Shown piece by piece: positions 11,870-23,275 of a DNA stretch of 64,000 bases. Each line of letters starts with the position of its first letter. The first letter of the stretch is position 1. Source of the DNA: Anarhynchus alexandrinus (taxonomy: Eukaryota; Chordata; Aves; Charadriiformes; Charadriidae). The stretch lies in assembly GCA_008711295.1 (NCBI GenBank), contig VUYV01000514.1:186001-250000 (forward strand). The letters run 5' to 3'. The notes beneath the pieces were generated by a model. It was given only the letters and a program-made list of their open reading frames with translations. It did not search any database and was not told where the DNA came from. The position numbers were made by a program, and so were the translations under genes.

Positions 11870-13166
11870 TCCAGCAGTTCCACTGCCCCTGCTGCTTACG
11901 AGCAGTCTCCACGTCCCAGTGGCTCAGCTGAGTGGCTGAATGGCGGTGAACTCACACGCTCAGAGGAGACTATTTGTCAATGCCTAAATCTTTGGCAAAT
12001 GTCTCACTGTGCTTCTCAAAATATTTCTGGAGTTACAGGAGATCTCCAGACTATTGGATCATTTTTATGCACTTGGAAACATCTGTATTTAAGAAGCTCT
12101 CGTCACCTCTGTCAGTATCTGTTCTACAAGCCACCGGTTAATACGTAGTCAAAGCCTGGTAAGTTTGTTATACCTTACTGCAAGCAAGGCCACTACAGAG
12201 TCCATACTACATCAGACATTAATATTAGAGCAGATTACTTGGCAAGCTAAATTTGAACAGTGCCAAATACATTTTAATAAGACACAACATAATATCCTAA
12301 CTAGGTTTGATTGTTTAAATGCTTTCATAATCAATGGCTATATTTAATGTGGAAACTTAACAGTAAGGAAAACATCAATCTTCCTTTCATTCACAATTTA
12401 AAACTCAGAAAGAGTTGAGGAAGAGGTATCAGCCATAGCACTGCTTTCTTGTGTTTATGGTATACGATGTAGTTCATTAGTGGTTACTAATAACACGATG
12501 CAATGTCCAGTCTAGTTTGGAGTTTTTTGATGCATTTCAGATCGTGTGGTGAAGAGTTCACTGTCTGTCGAGAAACACTCTTACATAAAGTTTAAGGTAT
12601 ACCTCTCTCCATAGAAGCTTATCATAAAATATAGTAAGTTTAAATACAGACTTTTTAATGAGGTTCTAGCTAAAAAGAATGACAAATTTCACAAGATTAA
12701 TTGGCCTCAGAACATTTTGTATTCTTAGGCGTCAGAGATTCTTGCCATTTTTGGAACTGGAGTAAACTCAAAATTATGAAGAGATTTCAGATTTTAGCAA
12801 TAGTGTCTGATCACCCACCTGTTTCTCAGACAACAATTTTTTTATATACCAGAAAAAAAATGTGCATTTTACTTGATTTTTAAAAAACATATGTCAGATA
12901 CACTATCCGGTCTGTATGCCCATTGCCAAAGAAATCAATTGTCATCTCAAAAGCTTTCCTGAAGGGAAGAGGACAGACATGTACTTGTTCCAGGAGCATA
13001 TTTGTTTGAAGTGAAAGCAGCTCCTGTACTCTGCTGGTGACCATTTAGAAAGGTAAGCTCTCACCTCGGGGTATTTGTCACCATTCAGGCTGAAGTTTCT
13101 GCTGAAGCCAAAGATGATTAGCACCCTCGTTTCATAATACAGAGGTTGAACAACCTGTCTTTAAGG

Positions 13167-13171
13167 GTATG
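13167..13171. other. Left target-site duplication of the solo LTR
   Basis: GTATG directly precedes the TG of the LTR and is repeated exactly after its terminal CA. Confidence 0.9.
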
Positions 13172-13750
13172 TGTCATGGTTTCAATTGGGATGGAGTTAA
13201 CTTTCTTACTAGCAGCTGGTATAGTGCCGTGTTTTGGATTTGGGATGGGAAATAGTGTTGATAGCACACTGGTGGTTTTGGCTGTAACTAAGCTCTCAGG
13301 TCCTTTTCGGCTCCTCTCACCACCCCACCAGCGAGTGGGCTGACAGGGCACAAGAAGCTGGGAGAGGACACAGCCGGGACAGCTGACCCCAACTGACCAA
13401 AGGGATATTCCATACCATGTGACATCATGCTCAGTATATAAAGCTGGGGGTAGAAGAGATNGAACATTCAGAGTGATGGCATTTGTCTTCCCAAGTAACC
13501 ATTAGGTGTGATGCAGCTCTGCTTTCCTGGAGGTGGCTGAATACCTGCTTGCAGATGGGATGCAGTGAATGAATTCCTTGTTTTGCTTTGCTTGTGTGGG
13601 CGGCTTTTACTCTACCTGTTAAACCGTCTTTATCTCAACCCACAAGCTTTCCCTCACTTTTACTCTTCCAATTCTCTCCCCCATCCCAGCTGGGTGAAGC
13701 GAGCGAGTGGCTGCGTGGACCTAGCTGCGGGCTGGGGTTAAACCACGACA
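13172..13750 (+). mobile_element. Solo LTR of an avian endogenous retrovirus (ERVL-like)
   Basis: The element begins TGTCATGGTTT and ends AAACCACGACA, a near-perfect terminal inverted repeat with the TG...CA ends of a retroviral LTR. It is flanked by a perfect 5-bp direct repeat, GTATG (13167-13171 and 13751-13755), the target-site duplication. At 579 bp with no internal retroviral sequence it is a solo LTR, the product of recombination between the two LTRs of a provirus. A 5-bp duplication fits class III (ERVL-type) insertions in birds better than the 4 or 6 bp of other classes; this class is inference. A TATA-like box lies at 13435-13442. One ambiguous base (n) is at 13461. I recognise the 3' part ('tgaattccttgttttgct', 'tttatctcaaccca') as typical of LTRs widespread in neoavian genomes. 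No viral gene is present. Confidence 0.93.
13435..13442 (+). promoter_or_regulatory. TATA-like box of the LTR
   Basis: TATATAAA lies in the middle of the LTR, about 265 bp from its 5' edge, where the U3 promoter would be expected. It would drive plus-strand transcription if active. There is no evidence from sequence that it is used. Confidence 0.6.
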
Positions 13751-13755
13751 GTATG
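13751..13755. other. Right target-site duplication of the solo LTR
   Basis: GTATG directly follows the terminal CA of the LTR and matches the copy at 13167-13171. The match is perfect over 5 bp, which suggests the insertion has not decayed much. Confidence 0.9.
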
Positions 13756-16700
13756 AAAACCTGTTTTACTGTATTTGGCAAAGATGGGTCTATATTTTTA
13801 CCCAAGTACAATTTTAGTCTACCTGTCCGTAAATCAGAGATTTTTTTTTTAGAATGTCATTGCCTTTTTATTATACTTCCAGCCTTTTTCAGTTTCATGT
13901 CTGGTATTTATGCAATACCTCTTACTGATGTGGGCCTGGAGTTACATTTTTCTTTACATCCCTTTTCTTCTGACAGCATCTGAAGTAAAAATAGTGCAGA
14001 AGAATTAACAAAGGATAACAGTATTCAAGAATGATCCTTTTAACACTTACTCCTTATAAAGGCTGATTTAGATACAGCTAAACACTTCAGGGATTGTGTT
14101 CTGATCTCAAACCAATGATAACTTTTCCTCATCATTTTTAATGAAATGTCTCCTTCTTTACACACATGTAAATGAAAGTGCAGTCAGACCCAATTTATTT
14201 CCTCTTATATTGAAAACACTGCCCAGATTGAGTGGGAACCACAGGTCATCACAGTTTACTATCAGCAATTAGGATGTTTGCTGAGCTTTTCTTTTATGAT
14301 CAGATTAATTTGTTAGTGTGTTGTACTCTCATTACTCAGTATTTGATATATAACCTTACATATCCTTGTAACATTAAATTGTACATTCATCTAGTGTATT
14401 TAATCAATCGTATTAGACCTGTATTTGAAACAAACATTTTTTTACTTTCAAATTGGTGCGTGATTCTGTTCGAGTATTAAGAGGACTGGTGTACAGTACA
14501 GCTCTAGTGTCTGATGTAAATTATACACCTTGGTGAGCCAACACCAGCTGAGGGGCTAGCACCACCAAAAGACTTTGATTCCTATGTCTACCCTACACCA
14601 AGACCCACAATTTTAATTCTCTCTTCACAAATGTTTGGCCTATGAGGTATTGCAACTCTATGGGTATCTTAGTGCGCTTTCGAGAACCCTGCACAGACCT
14701 ATCATTCCACAAGTCCTGGGCAGCTCTGCACAAAAATCCAAAAGAGATCAACATAGTATTCCACCTTCAAGGCCTGCAGTCAAGATATTCTCAAAGAATA
14801 CATACTCTTTAGACTTCACAAAAAATAATGTCTGGGGTTTAGTGTTCAAGTTATAGAGTAGGTTAGTGGCAATGATCCTTCTCAGGATGTGAAAGATGTG
14901 AGTTCAGTGACCTCGCTTGCCTAGGGAGACTTCAAACTGCATTTCCTACCTTCTTAGTGAATATATAAGTGACCAAGAAATAAAATACTCTGTGGCAAGA
15001 CATTCCCAGCCCTCTTCTGTTCAGAGTCTTTAAGTGTGCATGGAATAATTAAATATTCACTGGGCCAGAGCAGAGGAGTGATTATGGCTCTGTTAAACTA
15101 GTGTGTGCTTGGGAAAATTTACCTGACAAGGCAGAGATCTATATTTCAGTCCTTGTTTTTTATATTCAAGTATTCTAAATTAAGATTTAATTGAATGCAA
15201 GTCATTAGTTCAGTGGCTAATACTCAGATAAAACTCACGCGTCTTAACCAAAGTAGTGTAGATTGGTGCTCACAATCTCGGTCAACAAATATTCAGTCAT
15301 TACAGTTTCAAGAAGAGGGATGGAGAACATCCACTTGACATGCACTCTCTCACCTCTTGGTTTTAGCAGTTGCATAGAATGTGAAAGTGGCAGGTTCAGA
15401 CAAAAGAATAAATTTAATCTTGATCTTCTACAGCTCAGGTTGATGCTCTGATAACCAAATCATTACATGAGAAGAAAGAAATAAAGAAAAGAAACAAAAA
15501 ATTTTGGCATTCTTCATTTGGTGGAAGAGCTGGAGCAGTGACTTCGCTCCAAGATGGGTTCTCAGGTTATCATTTCCAATTGAAGACATACCCATCCAGG
15601 CCACTGCAAGGGCCTCCATCTGGCAAGGGTCTCAACACAGCTGGCAGAACTACATTGACTCTGAGCCACCGTTAATTTAGTGCAGACACAGCACAGTCCT
15701 AATGTATCCACATCGTTTGTGTGCTCAGGTCACACTGTTGTGCTCTCAGTCGGGTGTGCCTGTACAGGGAGCCCCACTCTCTGTTTCAAGGGCCAGCACA
15801 CGTGGGATGAGCTCAGAGGTTTTGGCACCCACTGGTCAGACTTACTTTTAGGTGTCTGCTTCTTCTAAAGAAGTTTTTAGGAAAAAAAAAATAGTCAGAG
15901 CTCTGGCTTTCATTGAATGATTTGGTCCATAAAGCACTCCGAGTGTTGCTGCGCTTCTTTAAAGCTCTCATCCACAACTTTTAACTTGGGCTGTCTCGAT
16001 ACCACAGTATATTTTTGGGGACTGATTTTCAGACCTTTGGGGTTTACATGAATCCTACCCATGGACAATACAAACATGAAAATCAAACTTATCATTCTTA
16101 AGTCTAACATAATAAAGAAAATTATTTCTAACACAGACTTGTTAGAAAACTTTCTAAATCAACAATTTGTTTTACTAGAAGTAGTTAAAACAGTCAAGTA
16201 TTTAGTTGCACTCAGCTAATAAAAATGTTTTATTCTAAGTTGATTTTTTACAATGCTATCAGTTAGTTGTATTGTTTTAATTTGCTGTCTAGGTGCCCTC
16301 AGTATCCTGGCTCAATTGCTCTCAACTCTATCATTCAATTACTGTTTTTCTCGTGATGGGAAACTAATCTGGATAATGTGATTACTTGTCTGATGGCTTT
16401 TGATGGTTTCTCAAAAATATTGTGGATAGACTGCTGATGTCTGGCAGGGTGAAAAGAAAAAGTATAACCAGTTACTATGGAACCTATGTAAGAATTTTAT
16501 TTGACAACTTCTTTCAAATCATTCTCCTCTGGTACTTCCTGAGGAGCAGCTTTCCTAAAATATAACTTGACACTCCCTTATATACTCCAGACACATCCTT
16601 CTCATGGATACCTTATCCCTGAAAATTGGACATAATGAGGTCCTATTACATTTGTCTAACCACTAAGGAATTATATTTCAGTACGAAATAAAGAAAGGGG

Positions 16701-19700
16701 AAGAAAAGAAGAAGAAATATATGTTTCCATGAAATAACAAACACTGGGAAGAACTCACACAGCCCAGTTGCAGGCATATGGCTGTTGTGCTTAAATAAGG
16801 ACATTAGTTTCACTAAACTTCCTAGATAGTCACTGTAGTTAACTAAAGTGGTCTGCAACACCCACTAGATAAAACTGTGTCTCTGTTGACTACAGAAAGA
16901 CTGGTGAAATGAGACTTCTAACCGGGATGCAAATATTTTTAGTTATGTTAATTGATGTCAATGGCATGTATACAGACGAAAACATTCATCCGAGAACAGA
17001 ATTAAGCAATTTTACCTGCTTTGGTGAAAGTCATTTATTCCAGCTGTGAAGAGTGAATTGAAGCTGTGGTATGAGCAAAGACGGATACTTTTGTAAATTT
17101 ATGGACATATCCAGTACCCTTTCAAAACAAGATTTACAAAAGACCTGTATTCTTAGAAAGGTATATACCGTAACTGCATTTTTTCAAGGCACCTTGACAG
17201 ATTTTTCAACTATTCTCAATACCTTGGGCAAAGAATTCTTATTAACTGTGGCATAAAGCAAAGCCTACAGATGGAGGACTTAATGAAATTAGAACAAAGA
17301 GTACCACAAAACAAAATATTCAAGTGTTTGTGTGTATTTGTGGGTGCATATATATGGTTACATATTTATTCAAAACTCAAGATATGCTGACCTGTCAAAG
17401 TTTTAACAAAGTCCCCATGGAGGGGTGAATGTCATTTATTATGTCATATGCAGACTCAAAGCTTCTTTTTCAAAAGTATTGTCTTCTTCCAGAATGTCAG
17501 TGTTCTGCCTGGTTATGAAAGTTTGCCCTCTGTCCAAGGAATGTCTGCTCAACTTAATCATGCTTGAGTCTCTTGGAAAATAAACCAGAAAACTGCACAT
17601 TAACATCTAAGCTTTTTGTTCTGTTGTTTCTTCTCCTGCTTCTTTTCTTTCCCACAAAGTACTTTCTCTGGTTTTGATGAAGACGGCAGCATACACCAGA
17701 AATATTCAACTAGAATTGCTAGTACTCTCACTTTGTATTTTCCTAGCAAGTAAGTATCATGTTCCTAACAGGCAATAATTCTGTTCATCTGTGGCACTTC
17801 TAAGATGATTTGTGAAATTGCTGTTTTGGAGGAGTTTTTAAAAGAAATTTGGAAATCTTCAGACAAAAGACAGTACTACCTCTGCTCTCTGGATCCTGTC
17901 CCAAGAGAAGGAATGACAGTTAGCCTAAAGTTCTTCAGTGATAGTTCCCAGTCTTATGTTTTAGTAAGCTATGTATTTTCCTGTTCTTTGGTCCTCAAAC
18001 AGGGAAATGGTGTCCTTCATCGTAGCAGCACCTTTTTACTGTGTTCTCTTTAATCCAGAACTACTCTTCAGTTCTGTTGCTTCACACCAAATCCTATAGC
18101 AAACTAGCCAGTTTCCTTCTAAATTGTGTTCAATGCATGCAAGCACGTTATCAATTCTGCATCTTATACAGTGTGGCAATTCCATACCCAGTCGCCATGG
18201 TCTTGATTTATATCCAAGGGTGGAGAAGAGGTCAAAAGATCACACGCTCTCAGTGCGGCAACATCAAATTTTCAAAATTAGTGTAAGTATTAGGAATTGC
18301 CCTGCCAGGAAGTGAAATGCGTCTTTAAGACATTTTGACATATATAATGAATGCATACATATAGATGATCTAAAGGTGACTTAGGACACCTTGGGTGACT
18401 TGCAAGAGGTTGAAAAACAAGTCATTAGAAGGGTAGGAAACTAAATACAACCCCAGAGTCCAAAGCAGCTAACTTAATTAGCAGATTACCCATTCTCTTT
18501 GATGTTTGTCATCTGTTTTGGAAGATATTTAGACAGGTTGAACCTCTGGCTCTGTAACTGCTGCATGAATATGATACCAAGAGTTTACCAGGCCCCACTA
18601 CACCAGCTTGCATAGCAGCAAGGCTTTAGCCTTAGTTATTTAGTAAAAATTTACATTTACCATACCAATGCATGTTCTTCAGACTTCAAACTAGAGAGTT
18701 CCAAAATCTGGGTGGGCCACCATGCTTGCTAGAACATCCCCATTGTGTTTGAGACTGGATTTCATTTAAGTTCTGTCTCTTCTGTCTTGCAAAGGATAAT
18801 ACATGTGGACATCTTATGTGAGATGAAAAAACAGCATTGGCTGGGAGAAAACCGTTCAAGACCAGAGCCAGGCTAATCCTATTCAGGAATGCTTTCCTCA
18901 CTTCTAGGACAATCTCAAGATCTGCCCATAAGGAAAGGATAATTTGGTTTTATGCCATCTTTGTGCTACCCCATAATCAGATCTGCAAGGATACACTGGA
19001 GGTGGCTTCATCTGGCTTGGTTAAATCTGCATCCCATAAGCTCTGCTCCCTACCACTGGTGCTTCCTTCCTTGAAAGCTATTCATCTAAGTTCAACTCAA
19101 TGATTTCTCTTCCCTTCACCAGCCTAGACAACAGACCCTGAAAGTCCCTACTGTTAATTTATGCGGGAAGACAACCCTTGGTTGTATCTCTGTACCTCCT
19201 CAACCATAAGAACCTGTTGATGTTCCTTTTATAGCATGGTCCAGTCCGACAGTAGAAACTCTAAGTCAACATTTGCACTGTTGCAATGTGGACACAGGTA
19301 AAACATTTTGCAGTAGATGGAGGGCTGTGAACACAAGCATCATTGCAGACTCATGTCAAAGACTGCTTTCAGCTCTGAGATGATAACCAGACTTTCAAAC
19401 TTACTAAGCAATCACAATGAATGCCAATATCACTTCCCAGTGTGGTGTCCGCTACAGGCATGGGTGGTAGCTTGACTATGGTGACTTACTAAGTATCCTA
19501 GAGTGAAGGCAGAGCTTGGGATGTGCAGTCTGAAGCAACCACAGGTTTCTTATCATTTTACTCAGACATCCATAGCTTCAAAAGACCATTATAGCAGCCA
19601 GGAATAGCCAGATTTTAGTATCCTGGCCAGGACCTTTTGAAATACAAAAAAAATGTGTAACCCCTCTGCTGAGTGGTACCATTTCAAAATGCCAGGACTC

Positions 19701-20000
19701 ACATGAAAGGGCCATGTGACAGCCCAGTGCTGTCACAATCAGCAAAAAATAGTGTCAAAAATAGTATCTGGGGCTAAAGTGAAACCACAGGAAGATGAAT
19801 GTACAGGAAGGCAGGGATCAGTAATCTAAAATTTTCAAGAATCCTACCTTAAATATGGTTAGTGCCCCTATTGTTTTTTCTTGTTTAATTTTTTTCCTAA
19901 TATCCATTGGAAGGTTGGCAGTTTCACTTAAACTTGAGCTCAGCTGTATCATGATTAAGCAAGACACTACAGCTCGCAGCCAGGAAAACACAAAAGCACT
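13756..20000. other. Unique AT-rich non-coding stretch
   Basis: No gene is recognised apart from the weak exon candidate at 17,660-17,749 listed separately. A segment near 14,880-15,000 has faint similarity to an ancient tRNA-like SINE type (see the 23.1 kb entry) but is too weak to call. ORFs are short and unrecognised. Confidence 0.5.
17660..17749 (+). other. Weak exon candidate with signal-peptide-like ORF
   Basis: A pyrimidine-rich tract (ttcttctcctgcttctttt...) ends in CCCACAAAG, a plausible splice acceptor. Ninety bases later comes CAA|GTAAGT, a good splice donor. Two of the three frames are open across the segment. One contains an ATG at 17677 whose product starts MKTAAYTRNIQLE and continues into a hydrophobic run LLVLSLCIFLA, the layout of a secretory signal peptide, and it reaches the donor open. 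The ATG context is weak (T at -3) and I do not recognise the protein. With only 90 bp, open frames are expected by chance fairly often, so this is a lead and not a gene call. Confidence 0.15.
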
Positions 20001-20014
20001 AAATCTGTACATAA

Positions 20015-20270
20015 ATCTTGAATAGAACTGGTCCCAATACCAAATAATTTTTTTGATTTCTGCCAGAAACCTCTCCTTCACTTAGATTTACACTATCTGC
20101 ATGCTGCCACACAGCTCGTTATTAAGCCTTTTCACCTATCTGATACTGATGCCATCATCACCTTGCTCACCAGCTCCGAGAGGCATTTTTTCAAATGTTT
20201 TGCTAAAGTCTGAAAAAAGTGGTGTCAATTCTGTCCACTTCTGTTATCAGCTAAGTCACTGATTAGCTCT
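20015..20270 (-). repeat. Decayed CR1-like LINE fragment
   Basis: Read as written, the segment contains 'aactggtcccaatacc' and then, about 150 bp on, 'tcaaatgttttgctaaagtc' followed by a 'tgtccact..' block. These follow the order of the antisense CR1 ORF2 strings 'ACTGGTCCCAGTACC...' and 'TCAAAGGCCTTACTAAAGTC...ATCCAC'. The stretch between (about 20,045-20,170) is only loosely similar. It is much older than the other CR1 copies and no reading frame survives. A LINE origin on the minus strand is likely but rests on two short matches. Confidence 0.5.
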
Positions 20271-23136
20271 CCAAAAGAAAAAAAAAAAAAGATCTGAAAC
20301 ATCTAGCAAGATATATGTTCATTTGGTGTTTGCTCAATGTCTCTTTTTCCTCTGAACACTTGGACCGTTTCTTCTTTGACTTGGCTCATTATACCTGGAT
20401 GTTCCTCTCCTACTGGGTATTCTGAGGCAGCTACAGTACCCTCTGAAAAAGTTCCTAAGGGAAAAAGGCAAAATCAGTCAATAATATACAGAGCAAGCAG
20501 TGTTCAAAGCCTCGAAGAAAAGATGCTATTTCTGATTTTGCCACTGGCTGACCCTGGGATCTTGGACAGGACAATTTGTAGGATTGCAATTTTCCTCTCA
20601 GTCTTCTGTTGCTTTTAATATTTTGCTCTCTGGACCAAGGATTGTCTTTTATTAGCTATTTATAAAGTACCTTCCAGAATACAATCTAAGTACAACTTGG
20701 TATCACTGTGTTACATATAACCTCTTACACAGAATTAATGATAATAAAATGTAGATGGACACAGTGGAATAATAAGGTGTAGTATGAAGTGTAGGCTAAA
20801 CCATAGAAGAAGATGAAAGGAGAAAGTAAGTGCTCTGAGTGGTAAAGTTTGGAAGCTCAGGCCTTACAATTCATACCCTTTAATACAGATGTAAGGCCAT
20901 AAAATTTTGTCCCCATTGTTCAAAGCTAAGGAGCAGATCAAGGAAAAGACTTTTTGTAAGGATTTTCTTGGAATTTTCTTTACAAATGCAGGCTTAATCA
21001 AACATCTTTGCCTCAGCAGAGGGGGAATCAGACCCAAATCTCTCTGAAATAGCCTCCAATTTATTTATTTTTTAATATTTTTCATCCTGAATGACTCCGA
21101 TACATCTGTAAAGATTGACTTAAACCCTCTGTTTTCCTTTATGACCATGCACGCTATTCTCTTCTGCTATGTTCTGCTTTCAAACCATTTAAGTTCACAC
21201 AGAAGAATTCTTTTTATTTTTATGGAGTAATTTGCTACGCAGAGGCTGGTCTTTTCATTTTCAGATTTCTAATGTTTTCAAGTATCTAAAACAGGAGGGG
21301 TTTTTTTTCCACTTTATGGAAAAAAGCCACGCTGGCAGATTTCAGGACTTAATTTCTTTATAACAATAGATTTAATACAAAACACATTTTTATTGTAATA
21401 AAAAAATAAATAAAGGAAGCAATATGCATTTGAAAATTCTGCCAAACAAGGCAATGTTTGTTTATTCTTAACAAGAACATCTAATATATTTTTATGTTGG
21501 TATAGACTTTTTATATGTATTACATTTAGATATACGTGTGAGTACATACACAATGACTGCAATTTAATTTGATTTAACTATAAAGGCCTCTTTATCTAGC
21601 CCATCAGACTGGAAATAAGATTTATGTTGAGGAGCTCTGTATGTTATTATTCCTTTTTTTTTGTTCTTTGACTAATCATTGTGATAATTTTTTTTTCTGG
21701 TTACTGGAAGTTGCATTTTTTTCCCCAGACAATTAGTCCTACCTTGTTGAATAACATTGGTGCTCTTCCTGTGGTCCAAATACAATAGAAAGGGTTAGTG
21801 TCTTCCTCAAAGACCAAACAATTCAATTTTCTGAATAACCATTAATACGCAGTCATTAATTTTGTTGGAAACTAGCCTCCCATTGACTTTCATAAAAGTT
21901 AGCCTTAAGAGAACAAGAGACTTGAGGAATCTTTAGACTCAAGTTTCTTCAATGCTGGGCTTCCTTGCCAATGGGGTTGCACAAATATTTTGAGCTCATC
22001 CAAATCTCCGTGCAATGTAGCCATTGCCTTCACAGTTCCTGGGCTCAACACCTTTAGTGACCATATACCAGGCAGCAGCTATATTGTTGAAAGTAATAGA
22101 TATTTCTTTAAAATTGTGTACCACCTCTTTCAGTAATATGACAGAAATCTAATTAATTTGACATATTAGTAAATATTACAAATCTGCATGAATCAATAGA
22201 TCTCATTAGTCCTGAAAGCTCAGTGCATTGGTAATAAAGCAGAAAAATCACCACTGAATCAAATCCAACATTGCTTACTAGTGGTAGAATTTTGTTGCCA
22301 TCTGACCTGGGGGTATTTGAAACAGGTAAACAGTCTTAAATTTATTTTTCAGTTGCCTGATAGACAAAAGATATTGGCTATTAAGTAAGTACTTGCATAT
22401 GGTGTGCACAGGTTGATGATCTTTTCAGTATTGGGATTGGCATCTATCAGAACATAAAAGTTATTGGAACTGATTGCCAAAAGCAAGAGAAAGTGATAGC
22501 ATCTCCTTAACTACAAAAAAGAAGTCTTCTAATTCCTTAACGCGCCCAGTAGAGAAAAATGTGAGAAGGTCTTCTGCCAGGTGCGGTCACCTTCTTAGCC
22601 CTTGAAGGAATGGGGACAAAAAAGACCGCCTGACTTGTAGTGTCCAACTAGTGGCTATTGTAAATAGGTCCTTTTAGAGGATTATTAACTCCACCATAAA
22701 AACAGGTAGGCGTGTGTTCATGTTATTTTTATTGGAAGCGTATTTAAAAAGTTGATTGCTGCAATTGCTAGAAACTTTCTAACTTCGAGATTAAATTTTC
22801 TGGTGACCTAGCCTGACGTATAGGCAACACAGATAAATGTATAGAAACATTATAGTATAATATAAACCCATATGAACCCTACAGAGTAATTGCCTTCCCT
22901 CTAAGATAATGCTGCAGTAAATTCATTAACTTTTCATCTTATTGCAAAGGAATACATTGCAGCAGGAGGTAAACTGGGTGGAAAATAACTTTCCTGTTCC
23001 AGGAAAGTTTTTGAAATTGCAAAATTCACATTCTACACTGAGCCAAACCCAAGACCTTTCAATTTTTTTTGTATTTTTTCCATGGGAAAATAAGAAGAAA
23101 ACATGATCAGAATAGCTGCAAGTCCAGTAATTTAGG
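20271..23136. other. Very AT-rich unique stretch
   Basis: No gene or clear transposon is recognised. The part at about 21,050-21,750 is especially AT-rich, with several T runs (for example 21,301-21,309). Confidence 0.55.
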
Positions 23137-23275
23137 ACCTTCCTCTGGGACATGGGAAACCCAGGTCCAAGTCTACGCTGTGAAGTAATCTAAACAGGGA
23201 CTTGAATTTCATTCTCCCACATCCTGGGAGATGTGCATAACAGTCAGGTTACCAGTGCTTCTGGCTCAACCTCTT
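23137..23275. repeat. Ancient amniote SINE-like remnant
   Basis: The order of motifs 'gggaaacccaggtccaagtc', then 'agggacttgaatttcattct', then 'cccacatcctgggagatgtg', then 'taccagtgcttctggct' resembles an old tRNA-derived or MIR-related repeat. In turtles and crocodilians that repeat reads like GGGAGACCCAGGTTCAAGTC, CAGGGACTTGAACCTGGGTCT, CCCACATCCCAGGTGAGTG. I cannot give its formal name. The similarity extends over about 130 bp, more than I would expect by chance. Confidence 0.5.

Larger units (their letters stand above)
10171..13171. other. Unique non-coding stretch up to the LTR
   Basis: No gene or transposon is recognised. Short ORFs occur on both strands without recognisable products. 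A long hairpin at 11,815-11,869 is listed separately. Confidence 0.55.

Noticed and set aside
13588..13983. 131-codon plus-strand ORF
   Set aside because: Its first half lies in the solo LTR and the rest is unrelated flank, so it is not a gene.
14870..15050. Faint similarity to the SINE-like relic seen at 23.1 kb ('gaaagatgtgagttcagtga', 'acttcaaactgcatttccta')
   Set aside because: Too diverged to separate from chance by eye.
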